Under the pieces are notes generated by a model that saw nothing but the letters and a program-made list of their open reading frames with translations, did not search any database and was not told where the DNA came from. Below, piece by piece: positions 6,300 to 13,843 of a DNA stretch of 29,013 bases. Source of the DNA: JBFFXF01 sp041569895 (lineage in GTDB: Bacteria > Planctomycetota > UBA8108 > JACQVS01); NCBI GenBank assembly GCA_041569895.1, contig JBFFXF010000076.1:1-29013 (forward strand), given 5' to 3'. The translations under genes were made by a program, and so were the position numbers. The number at the start of each line of letters is the position of its first letter. The first letter of the stretch is position 1.

Positions 6300-8246
6300 A
6301 TGCGCAGTTCGGGATCGGTCGCTTTCGTCGCCATCGTCACCGTCATCAACGTCGTATTCGCGCTGCACGCCCGCCCGGCGTCCGCCGTGACGCTCGGCAT
6401 CGACGGCCCGCGCTTCACGCTCGACGGCCGGCCGGAGTTTCTCCTCGGCGCCAGCTTCTACGGCGCCCTCGGCGCTCCCGAGCAGTCGATTCAGCGTGAC
6501 CTCGCCGATCTGCACGAGCGCGGCTTCAACTGGGTGCGCGTCTGGGCGACGTGGGCCGCGAACGACAACAACGTCTCGGCCGTGGCGCCGGACGGCTCGG
6601 CGCGGCAGCCGTTCCTCGACAAGCTCGTCGCGCTGGTCGCCGAGGCGGACCGGCTCGGCATGGTGGTCGACGTGACGCTCTCGCGCGGCAACGGCGCGGT
6701 GACGCCCGACCCGCTGCTCGCCTCGCCCGAGGCCCACCGGCGCGCCGTCGAGACGCTCGTCGAGGCGCTGCGACCGCACCGGAACGTCTACATCGACGTC
6801 GGCAACGAGCGCAACATCGAGGACCGGCGCCACGTCCCGTTCGAGGAGGTGCGCGCCCTGCGCGACCGCGTCAAGGAGCTCGATCCGGAGCGGCTCGTCA
6901 CCGCATCGCACGCCGGCGACCTCTCCGCCGACGACGTCAAGCGCTACGTCACCGAATGCCAGCTCGACTTCCTCTCGCCGCACCGTCCGCGTCGCGACGG
7001 ATCGCCGGGCCAGACGGCGGCGAAGACGCGCGAGCTCCTCGATCTCGCCCGCGCCGCCGGCCGCGAGGTGCCCGTTCACCTCCAGGAGCCGTTCCGCCGC
7101 GACTTCAGCCCGTGGCAGCCGACCGCCATCGACTTCCTCGCCGATGCCATCGGCGCGCACCGTGGCGGCGCCGCCGGCTGGTGCTTCCACAACGGCAGCC
7201 CTCGCCGGGACTACACCGGAGAGGACCGCTCCTTCGACATGCGCCGTCGCCGCCTCCTCGATCAGCTCGACGAGCACGAGCGCCACGTCGTCGACCGCGT
7301 CAGCCTGCTGGTGCGATCCACGACGCGCACGTGGGTGACGCTCTTCCAGAAGCGGTGGTACATCAACGGCGAGATCACGTGTCGCGGCGCGCGCGCCGAG
7401 GGGCTGTTGATGAACGCGCGCATGGTCAACGCGACGTTCGAGGACCGCAACCCCGAGACGCGCCCCGAGGGCTTCGAACCCGACCAGAACACCGCGCGCT
7501 TCCTCGGCGCGCTCCCCGAGTACGTCGCTCACGGCATGAGCGCCTTCACCCTGTCGCTCCAGGGTGGCATGCCCGGCTACGAGGGCGCGTTCAACTCGGC
7601 ATTCACGGAAAGCGGCGAGCTGCGCGAGGAGTACCTCGAGCGCATCGAGCGCGTCATCCGCGCCACCGACCGCGTCGGCGCGTGTGTCATCCTCTGCTGC
7701 TACTACCAGCGTCAGGACCAGGGGCTCGCGGGCGAGGACGCCCTGCGCGCCGGCGTCGCGAACACCGCTCGCTGGATCCGCGATCGCGGTTTCGGAAACG
7801 TCATCCTCGAGATCGCCAACGAGTACGGCCACGGCGGCTTCGACCACGACGCGCTGCGCTCGCCGCACGGCATCGCCGCGCTGATCCGCGTGGCGAAGGG
7901 CACGGTGCCCGGGCTGCTGGTGTCGGCCAGCGGTCTCGGCCACGGCCGCATGCACGACCAGGTCGCCCGCGCGGCCGACTTTCTGCTGATCCACTTCAAC
8001 AGCACGCCGGTCGAGGCGATCCCGGCGCGCATCGCCGCGCTGCGTCGTCACGACAAGGCGATCGTCTGCAACGAGGACGACAAGGTCGGCGAGGAGGGCG
8101 CGCGCGCCGCCGCGGCCTCGGTGGCGAACGGCGCGTCGTGGGGACTGATGCTGAAGGACCTCAACCAGTACTTCCCCTTCGAGTTCCGCGGGACGGCGGA
8201 CGATGCCGTCATCTACGAGACCCTCAGGAGGCTCACCGGCCCATGA
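6300..8246 (+). CDS. Secreted protein with two glycoside-hydrolase-like TIM barrels
   Basis: The 648-aa product has a signal peptide (to about ARPASA, residue 29). Two barrel-like halves follow. The first (about 30-330) has FLLGASFYG, GFNWVRVWATW, YIDVGNE170RN and HLQE263PF. The second (about 345-640) has RWYINGE, FTLSLQGGMPGYEG, VILEIANE508YGHGG and IVCNE592DDKVGEEG. In clan GH-A glycosidases the acid/base is the Glu of an Asn-Glu pair on strand 4 and the nucleophile is a Glu on strand 7; both halves offer such a pair. Substrate and family cannot be named. GGGGAAG sits about 8 bases before the ATG. The stop overlaps the sirtuin start by ATGA, so translation is coupled. Confidence 0.7.
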   Translation: MRSSGSVAFVAIVTVINVVFALHARPASAVTLGIDGPRFTLDGRPEFLLGASFYGALGAPEQSIQRDLADLHERGFNWVRVWATWAANDNNVSAVAPDGSARQPFLDKLVALVAEADRLGMVVDVTLSRGNGAVTPDPLLASPEAHRRAVETLVEALRPHRNVYIDVGNERNIEDRRHVPFEEVRALRDRVKELDPERLVTASHAGDLSADDVKRYVTECQLDFLSPHRPRRDGSPGQTAAKTRELLDLARAAGREVPVHLQEPFRRDFSPWQPTAIDFLADAIGAHRGGAAGWCFHNGSPRRDYTGEDRSFDMRRRRLLDQLDEHERHVVDRVSLLVRSTTRTWVTLFQKRWYINGEITCRGARAEGLLMNARMVNATFEDRNPETRPEGFEPDQNTARFLGALPEYVAHGMSAFTLSLQGGMPGYEGAFNSAFTESGELREEYLERIERVIRATDRVGACVILCCYYQRQDQGLAGEDALRAGVANTARWIRDRGFGNVILEIANEYGHGGFDHDALRSPHGIAALIRVAKGTVPGLLVSASGLGHGRMHDQVARAADFLLIHFNSTPVEAIPARIAALRRHDKAIVCNEDDKVGEEGARAAAASVANGASWGLMLKDLNQYFPFEFRGTADDAVIYETLRRLTGP

Positions 8247-9013
8247 GCGAGAGCGGGGACGATGCCGCGCTGCGCGAGATTGCCGAGCGGCTGCGTGAAT
8301 GTGAATCGGCGGTGGCGTTCACGGGCGCCGGCATCAGCACCGAGAGCGGCATCACCGACTTCCGCAGCCCCGGGGGCGTGTGGTCGCGACACCAGCCGGT
8401 CTACTTTCACGACTTCCTCGCCAGCCACGAGGCCCGCGTCCGCTACTGGTCGATGAAGAAGGAGGCGCACCCCGAGTTCGCCAGCGCCCGCCCGAACGTC
8501 GCTCACGAGGTGCTCGCCCGGCTCGAGCGCGACGGCCCGCTGCGCGCCGTCATCACCCAGAACATCGACGGCCTGCACCGCGAGGCCGGCAGCGAGCACG
8601 TGCTCGAGCTCCACGGCAACGGCCGCATCGTCATGTGCCTCGAGTGCCCCCGTCGCTATCCCGCCGGGGAGATCTTCGAGCGCATGGAGCGCGAATCGAT
8701 CGACGTGCCGACCTGCGACGACTGCGGTGGCCTGCTGAAGCCGGCGACGGTGTCGTTCGGGCAGAACTTGCCCCACGAGGTCTTCACCGAGGCGGAGCTC
8801 GTGTCGCGGACCTGCGGCGTCTACCTGTCGATCGGCTCGTCGCTCGTCGTGCAGCCCGCGGCCGGCCTGCCGGTGCTCGCGAAGCAGCACGGCGCCTACC
8901 TCGCCATCATCAACCGCGAGCCGACGCCGATCGACGGCCTCGCCGACCGGCTCGTGCGCACGCCGATCGGCGACGCGCTGCGACGCATCGACGAGCTCTA
9001 CGGCGCCGCCTGA
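8243..9013 (+). CDS. Sirtuin, NAD-dependent protein deacylase (Sir2 family)
   Basis: The 256-aa product is a full-length bacterial sirtuin. It has GAGISTESGITDFR (28-41), TQNIDGLH (105-112), catalytic His124 in ELHGN, and a zinc site C132xxC135 with C158xxC161. GSSLVVQPA and INREPTP complete the NAD pocket. The family removes acyl groups from lysines using NAD+ in the cytoplasm. The ATG overlaps the glycosidase-like stop (ATGA) and CAGGAGG lies about 11 bases upstream. A cytoplasmic regulator at the end of a secreted-protein operon is a mixed arrangement. Its 3' end overlaps the convergent tctA end by 16 bases. Confidence 0.92.
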   Translation: MSESGDDAALREIAERLRECESAVAFTGAGISTESGITDFRSPGGVWSRHQPVYFHDFLASHEARVRYWSMKKEAHPEFASARPNVAHEVLARLERDGPLRAVITQNIDGLHREAGSEHVLELHGNGRIVMCLECPRRYPAGEIFERMERESIDVPTCDDCGGLLKPATVSFGQNLPHEVFTEAELVSRTCGVYLSIGSSLVVQPAAGLPVLAKQHGAYLAIINREPTPIDGLADRLVRTPIGDALRRIDELYGAA

Positions 9014-10500
9014 TCCCGATTCTCGCTTCGCCCCTGTCGCCGCCAGATGGCGAGGCCGAGCGACCCGCCCCAGAGCAGGAGAGTCACCACGCCGAGGAGC
9101 GCCGCTCCCGGCCTCGCGAAGAACCCGAGCAGGTTGCCGTCGGCCGCGATCATGCTCTGCATGAAGTTCTTCTCGACCATCGGCCCGAGGACGATGCCGA
9201 GCACCACCGGCCCGATCGGGAAGCCGTAGCGCTCGAGGATGAACCCGAGCACGCCCATGACGAGCATGACGCCGATGTCGAACGTGCTGTTGTTGATCGC
9301 GAACGCGCCGACGATCGAGAAGACGACAATCGCGGGCAGCAGGATGCGCTTCGGGATCTGCACGATGCGCCGCCCGGCGCGGATCGCGAGGTAGCCGAGC
9401 GGCAGCAGGAAGATGTTCGCCAGCAGGAACGTGAAGTAGACGCCGTAGATCAGCTCCGGCTGCTCCTCGAAGATCTGCGGACCGGGCTGGAGGTTCTTCA
9501 TCATCATCACGCCGATGACGATCGCCGTCACCGAGTCCCCCGGGATGCCGAAGACGAGCGCCGGCACCCACGCGCCCGCGAGCGCCGAGTTGTTCGCCGC
9601 GGTCGCGTCGCCGACGCCGTCCATCGACCCCTTGCCGTACTCCTCGGGCTTCTTCGACGACTTCTTCGACGCCGCGAACGACACCCACGCGCCGATGTCC
9701 GCGCCGGCGCCCGGCAGGATGCCGATCAGCGTCCCGATGCACGACGAGCGCAGGAAGTGGCTGACCCGCGCACGCAGCCGGCGGAACGCGTCGCGCACGA
9801 TGTTGGTGTAGTCCTGCATGACGCCGCGCGAGATCGCCTCGGGCGTGAGCACGTTGCGGAGCACTTCGGAAAGGCCGAAGAGGCCGATCATCGCCGGGAT
9901 GAAGCTGATGCCGCCGATGAGGTCGGGCGAGCCCATGGTCCAGCGCTCGAGCCCGTGGATCTCGTCGAGGCCGATGGTCGAGAGCGTCAGACCGAGCAGC
10001 AGCGCGAAGAGCCCCTTGAGCAGCGTACCGTGCGCGACGATGACCGCCGAGCTGAGACCGAGGACGGCGAGCCAGAAGCGCTCGAACGCGCTGAACTGCG
10101 AGGCCACCTGCGCCAGGGCCGGCGCCGCGAAGATGAGCACGATGCCGCCGAAGAGCCCGCCGCACACCGAGAACACCAGCGACACGCCGAGCGAGCGGGC
10201 GCCGTCGCCTCGCGACGTCAGCGCGTAGGCGTCATCGGTGTACGCGGCCGAGGACGGCGTGCCGGGGATGCGCACGAGCGTCGAGGGGATGTCGCCGGCG
10301 AAGATCGCGGTCGCCTCGAGCGTGACGATCGCCGCGAGCGCCGGCACCGGGTCCATGTCGAAGGTGAACGGCACGAAGAGCGCCACGGCCATCGTCGCCG
10401 TCAGCCCGGGTATGGCGCCGACGAAGAGCCCGTACGCCGCCGCGATGGCGATCATCAGCAGGACGCCCGGGCTGAGGACGGTGGTGACGGCTTCGAGCAT
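8998..10500 (-). CDS. tctA: Tripartite tricarboxylate transporter, large permease (TctA family)
   Basis: The 500-aa hydrophobic protein has about ten to twelve membrane segments and the TctA signatures GAIPGLTATMAVAL near the N-terminus and GILPGAGADIGAW in the middle. It also has PGTPSSAAYTDDAYAL and FGIPGDSVTAIVIGVMMM. It is the main channel of a secondary carrier that takes up citrate-like or other carboxylates, using a periplasmic binding protein and a small permease. Length is normal for the family. The gene starts 38 bases after the fused TctC-TctB gene, so the two form one operon. The ATG at 10500 has no strong ribosome-binding site. Substrate cannot be read from sequence. Confidence 0.93.
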   Translation of the reverse strand: MLEAVTTVLSPGVLLMIAIAAAYGLFVGAIPGLTATMAVALFVPFTFDMDPVPALAAIVTLEATAIFAGDIPSTLVRIPGTPSSAAYTDDAYALTSRGDGARSLGVSLVFSVCGGLFGGIVLIFAAPALAQVASQFSAFERFWLAVLGLSSAVIVAHGTLLKGLFALLLGLTLSTIGLDEIHGLERWTMGSPDLIGGISFIPAMIGLFGLSEVLRNVLTPEAISRGVMQDYTNIVRDAFRRLRARVSHFLRSSCIGTLIGILPGAGADIGAWVSFAASKKSSKKPEEYGKGSMDGVGDATAANNSALAGAWVPALVFGIPGDSVTAIVIGVMMMKNLQPGPQIFEEQPELIYGVYFTFLLANIFLLPLGYLAIRAGRRIVQIPKRILLPAIVVFSIVGAFAINNSTFDIGVMLVMGVLGFILERYGFPIGPVVLGIVLGPMVEKNFMQSMIAADGNLLGFFARPGAALLGVVTLLLWGGSLGLAIWRRQGRSENRDQAAP

Positions 10501-10538
10501 CTTCGCGGATCAGCGCATGTCCTGTCAGCGGCGGCCGT

Positions 10539-11846
10539 TCACCACGGGATCGGTCCCATCGGCAGCGGCACCTTCATCAGCTTGCCGAAGAGCGCGTACG
10601 TCGACGGCACGACGAGCACGGTGACGGCGACGCTCAGCGCCCAGGTGTTGCCGAGCCGCTTCAGGAGATAGAGCGCCACCGCCGACGCCGTGATCAGGAA
10701 GCCGAGGGAGTCCGCGAGCAGGAAGTAGAAGACGACGGCGCCGAGCACCTCGGCGATGCGCGCCTGGCCCGACGCCGGCACGCCGTGCATGGCGAGCGCC
10801 AGGCCGATGATCACCAGCCCGCCGAGGAGGAGCGCCGGGAAGAACCACGGCCCGGGGATGTCGATCTCGCTTCCGAGTGACTCGCGCAGCAGCCGCTTGA
10901 ACTTCTCGTCGTCGGCGGCCATCGTCTGCCGGAACTCCTCCGGTCCCTGGATGGCCACGTCGAAGCCCTGCTGCGTCATGTAGGTCAGGAAGCGCTCGCC
11001 GCTGACGATGCGCGAGAGGATCGACTCGAGCCGCTCGACGACGCGCCGCGGCGTGCCGCCAGGCAGCGCGATCCCGCGCCAGCCGCCGAGGGTCCAGTCG
11101 ACGCCCTGCTCCTTCATCGTCGGCACGTCGGGGAAGCGCCCGACGCGCTCGTCCGCCATGACGCCGAGGCAGCGGATCTGCTTTGAATTCAAGAGCGCGC
11201 TCGCCTCCGGCAGGCTGCAGCAGGCGACGTGGAGGTTGTCGGCGACGAGCTCCTGGAGCGCGGGGTTGGCGCCCTCCGACGGCACCCAGCGGATGGCGTC
11301 GGGCGCGAGACCGGCCGCCATCAGCACGCCGGTCAACCCGAGGTGCCAGATGCCGCCGAGCGCCGTGCCCGAGCCGCGCAGCTCCCCCGGAGACGCGGCG
11401 GCGTCACGCCGCAGGTCGTCGAACGTCTTCCACGGCGAGTCGGCGCGCACGAAGAGCGCCGCCGCGTCGCGGTTGATCATCATCACGGGCTCGTAGTCCT
11501 TGTAGCTGATCTTGGTGAGCCCGCGGTGGCGCATCATGGCGATCTCGACGGTGATCGTCAGGATGGTGTAGCCGTCCGGCTCGGCGCGGGCGCCCGCCTC
11601 GTGCCCCGTGACGCCGCCGCCACCGGTGCGGTTGATCACCGAGAACGACTGCCCGGTCTCGTCGGAGAGCAATCGGGCGAGGAACCGCGAGACGTTGTCG
11701 GTGCCGCCGCCAGCCGCCCAGGGACAGACGATGAACGCCGACCGCGACGGGTAGGTGGCCGCGTCGTCGCCGGCGCAGCCGCCGAGAAGGAGCGCCGCGA
11801 GGACCGTCAGGGCCGCGGCTGGCGCCGTGGGTCGCAGATGGGGCAC
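10539..11846 (-). CDS. Fused TctC binding protein and TctB small permease, lipoprotein
   Basis: The 435-aa product combines two subunits normally made separately. Residues 1-24 form a lipoprotein signal (lipobox LGGC, Cys24). Residues 25-328 are a TctC/Bug-type receptor: FIVCPWAAGGGTDNVSRFLA, GGGGVTGHEAGARAEPDGYT, DVPTMKEQGVDW and GWRGIALPGGTP. From about 329 the chain becomes a TctB-like membrane domain of about 107 residues, opening with GPWFFPALLLGGLVIIGL, with about four helices and ending MGPIPW. The receptor would be tethered to its own transporter. The start is GTG at 11846 with GGAGG 6 bases upstream. No stop or frame change interrupts the join. Confidence 0.85.
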   Translation of the reverse strand: MPHLRPTAPAAALTVLAALLLGGCAGDDAATYPSRSAFIVCPWAAGGGTDNVSRFLARLLSDETGQSFSVINRTGGGGVTGHEAGARAEPDGYTILTITVEIAMMRHRGLTKISYKDYEPVMMINRDAAALFVRADSPWKTFDDLRRDAAASPGELRGSGTALGGIWHLGLTGVLMAAGLAPDAIRWVPSEGANPALQELVADNLHVACCSLPEASALLNSKQIRCLGVMADERVGRFPDVPTMKEQGVDWTLGGWRGIALPGGTPRRVVERLESILSRIVSGERFLTYMTQQGFDVAIQGPEEFRQTMAADDEKFKRLLRESLGSEIDIPGPWFFPALLLGGLVIIGLALAMHGVPASGQARIAEVLGAVVFYFLLADSLGFLITASAVALYLLKRLGNTWALSVAVTVLVVPSTYALFGKLMKVPLPMGPIPW

Positions 11847-11915
11847 GACTCGCCTCCGGGAAGCCTCGGAAAGCGCTCAGTGTAGTGAAAGCCACCGGGT
11901 TTTTCGCCGGAAAAC

Positions 11916-11942
11916 CGCCCGGCCGGAATTCCCGGCCGGGCG
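11916..11942. terminator. Strong GC hairpin upstream of the YHS-repeat gene
   Basis: CGCCCGGCCGG (11916-11926) and CCGGCCGGGCG (11932-11942) are an exact 11-bp inverted repeat around the loop AATTC. On the minus strand it is followed by GGTTTT. It sits in the divergent region, directly upstream of the plus-strand -35 box, so it could be an operator for the YHS gene or a leader structure/attenuator for the tct operon. A plain terminator is less natural, because no gene ends here. Confidence 0.5.
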
Positions 11943-11944
11943 TC

Positions 11945-11973
11945 TTGCCATCGATCCCCCGTCTTTGTATGCT
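11945..11973 (+). promoter_or_regulatory. Promoter of the YHS-repeat gene
   Basis: TTGCCA (11945-11950) and TATGCT (11968-11973) are separated by 17 bases and match the consensus boxes at 5/6 and 4/6. Transcription would begin near 11980, giving a leader of about 90 nt that contains the hairpin at 11993-12009. Confidence 0.6.
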
Positions 11974-11992
11974 GTCTGTCCGGGGGGTGTTT

Positions 11993-12009
11993 CCGGGAGC
12001 GACTCCCGG
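11993..12009 (+). promoter_or_regulatory. Leader hairpin of the YHS-repeat gene
   Basis: CCGGGAG-CGA-CTCCCGG forms a 7-bp stem with a 3-nt loop, about 13 bases into the predicted transcript and about 60 bases before the ATG. It probably stabilises the 5' end of an abundant mRNA. There is no U-run, so it is not a terminator. Confidence 0.45.
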
Positions 12010-12071
12010 AGACAACGGAGAGCGATCAAGTATTCGGCCAGACTGGGCGCGTTGAACCAAAGGAGCCCGAT

Positions 12072-12722
12072 ATGAAGAAGCTGATTGCCAGTGCGTGTGC
12101 CGGCGTCGCCGTTCTTGCCATCCTGCTGGTCATGGGATTGAATCCCGCGGCCGCCGAGAAGAAGGCGAAGTGTCCGATCAGCGGCAAGGACGTGGATCCG
12201 GAGGTCACGCTCAACGTCAACGGCAACGCCATCGCGTTCTGCTGCAACGGCTGCCCGAAGGCGTACAAGAAGAAGTACCTGATCAAGGACGGGGGCGCGA
12301 AGGAGTGCGCCGTCAGCGGTCGTCCGGCGAAGGCCGAGCACAACCTCATTCACATGACGGCGAAGAAGGTGGCGTTCTGCTGCAAGAACTGCCCCAAGAA
12401 GTTCGCCAAGGACAAGGGCATCGAGTACAAGGACAAGGGCCCGGCGAAGTGCCCGATCAGCGGCGGCAAGGCGAAGGCGGACCACAAGCTCGTCGTCAAC
12501 GGCGAGTCGGTCTACTTCTGCTGCGACAAGTGCCCCAAGAAGTATCTCGCCAACCTCAACCTCCAGAAGGGCGAGGCGGAGAAGTGCCCGGTCTCCGGCA
12601 GGGCGATCGACAAGGAGACCGAGATCATCTTCGTCACCGGCGAGACGAAGTACTTCTGCTGCGACAACTGTCCGAAGAAGTACATCAAGACGGAGATCAA
12701 GGCGAAGGCCGTCAAGAGCTGA
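12072..12722 (+). CDS. Secreted protein with four tandem YHS/TRASH-like metal-binding repeats
   Basis: The 216-aa product has a signal peptide (to about NPAAA, residue 28). Four units of about 30 residues follow: CPISGK...FCCNGCPK (34-64), CAVSGR...FCCKNCPK (79-109), CPISGG...FCCDKCPK (127-156) and CPVSGR...FCCDNCPK (172-202). Each unit has C-x-x-S-G, a short beta hairpin with a hydrophobic YF/AF step, then F-C-C-x-x-C-P-K. This is the arrangement of YHS/TRASH treble-clef metal sites. The protein is Lys-rich between units. It may bind copper, zinc or iron in the periplasm; the metal is not readable. AAAGGAG lies 7 bases before the ATG, and a promoter and leader hairpin are present. The gene ends before its own terminator. 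Confidence 0.8.
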   Translation: MKKLIASACAGVAVLAILLVMGLNPAAAEKKAKCPISGKDVDPEVTLNVNGNAIAFCCNGCPKAYKKKYLIKDGGAKECAVSGRPAKAEHNLIHMTAKKVAFCCKNCPKKFAKDKGIEYKDKGPAKCPISGGKAKADHKLVVNGESVYFCCDKCPKKYLANLNLQKGEAEKCPVSGRAIDKETEIIFVTGETKYFCCDNCPKKYIKTEIKAKAVKS

Positions 12723-12764
12723 GCCGCGCCCTCGCGGCCGACGGCTGAGAGTGAAACGATATCG

Positions 12765-12800
12765 AGCCCCGGTGGCACGCTGCCGGGGCTTCTTCTTTGT
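12765..12800 (+). terminator. Rho-independent terminator after the YHS-repeat gene
   Basis: AGCCCCGG and CCGGGGCT pair over 8 bp around a 10-nt loop (12765-12790), and the T-rich tail TCTTCTTTGT follows. It lies 43 bases past the stop at 12722 and separates this gene from the SDR gene. Confidence 0.75.
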
Positions 12801-12817
12801 CTCGATCCGGGGGTCTC

Positions 12818-13585
12818 ATGGCAGCTGACCGTTTCTCGATCCGCGGGCAGGTCGCGCTCGCCATCGGCGGGACGAGCGGCATCGGACGGCAGATCGCGCT
12901 CGGCTTCGCCGAGGCCGGCGCGACGGTGGCGGTCGCGAGCCGCAACCGCGACAAGGTCGACCGCGCCGTCGCGGACATCGACGCGGCGGGAGGCACGGCC
13001 TCCGGCCACACGGCGGACGTGTGCGACCTGGCGCAGATCCGCGACCTCGTCGCCGCGGTGGTCGCCGAGCACGGCCGCATCGACATCCTGCTGAACTCCC
13101 AGGGCACCACGGTGCTGCGACCGGCCGAGGAGTTCACCGAGGAGGACTACGACCTGGTCCTCGACACGAACCTGAAGAGCGTCTTCTTCTGCTGCCAGGA
13201 GGTCGGCCGCCACATGCTCGAGCGCGGCTCGGGATCGATCATCAACATCGCGTCGCTGTCGTCGTACCGGGGCTGGTCGAGGAGCTGCCTCTACTCGATG
13301 AGCAAGTGGGGCGTGGTGTCGCTCACGGAGACCCTGGCGTCGGAGTGGGGCGAGCGGGGCGTCCGGGTCAACGGCATCGCCCCGGGCTTCTTCATGACCG
13401 ACCTCAACCGCGAGCGCATGTCGGAGGAACGCAAGCGCATCGCCGTCGAGCGCACGCCAATGGCCCGCTTCGGCAAGCTCGAGGAACTGGTCGGCGCGGC
13501 AATCTACCTGGCATCGCCGGCGGCGCAATTCGTGACGGGGGAAACCATCCGCGTCGATGGAGGTTACCTCGCGCGGGGAATCTAA
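12818..13585 (+). CDS. Short-chain dehydrogenase/reductase (SDR)
   Basis: The 255-aa product is a classical SDR with the NAD(P) motif GGTSGIG (17-23), N118 in LDTNLKSVF, catalytic Ser146 in NIASLSSYRG, and Y159-x-x-x-K163 (YSMSK). The C-terminal GETIRVDGGY is typical of the family. R42 after the second strand (ASRNRDK) suggests NADP preference. The NNAG motif is replaced by LNSQG. It resembles gluconate 5-dehydrogenase and related sugar or alcohol oxidoreductases, but the substrate cannot be assigned. The ATG at 12818 follows a GGGGG stretch. An in-frame TTG at 12797 lies inside the upstream terminator tail and is unlikely to be used. Confidence 0.9.
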   Translation: MAADRFSIRGQVALAIGGTSGIGRQIALGFAEAGATVAVASRNRDKVDRAVADIDAAGGTASGHTADVCDLAQIRDLVAAVVAEHGRIDILLNSQGTTVLRPAEEFTEEDYDLVLDTNLKSVFFCCQEVGRHMLERGSGSIINIASLSSYRGWSRSCLYSMSKWGVVSLTETLASEWGERGVRVNGIAPGFFMTDLNRERMSEERKRIAVERTPMARFGKLEELVGAAIYLASPAAQFVTGETIRVDGGYLARGI

Positions 13586-13599
13586 CGCCCGCTTTCGTC

Positions 13600-13725
13600 C
13601 CCGTACCCGGTCCCGGACCCGTGCCCGGTCCCGTGCCCGATCCGCTCCTCGACGCCGCCCGCGAGACTCTGCACGGACTCAGCAGGAACGCAGGAAGAGC
13701 AGGAACGGGAGGAAAGGAGCAACAG
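13600..13725. repeat. Intergenic simple repeats: CCCGGTCCCG tract and GCAGGAA tract
   Basis: CCCGGTCCCG occurs at 13606-13615 and 13624-13633 within a run of imperfect CCCGNN units. A purine-rich tract follows (about 13681-13725) with repeated GCAGGAA/GGAAGAGCAGGAA. Both kinds recur elsewhere in the window (28715-28746, and 18149-18180 with 18357-18403), so they look like dispersed intergenic repeats. This space lies between convergent genes. Confidence 0.55.
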
Positions 13726-13843
13726 GCGTTGTGGCTCCTCTCCGAGCGTATGCGACCCGGAATCGGATCGAGCACGAGGACGAGCACGATCATGCAGTCG
13801 GGCTCGTCCTCGCGGGATGCTCATGTGGGGCGACGGCCCTCAC

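Noticed and set aside
5181..8051. Very long minus-strand open frame (956 codons) opposite the haem and glycosidase genes
   Set aside because: It is antisense to two genes with clear domains. Its product is Arg/Asp/Ala-rich without motifs, as expected from third-position GC bias.
6551..8242. Plus-strand frame read through in front of the sirtuin
   Set aside because: It lies out of frame over the glycosidase-like gene and is an Arg/Pro/Ala-rich shadow. The sirtuin starts at 8243, where homology and the ATGA overlap agree.
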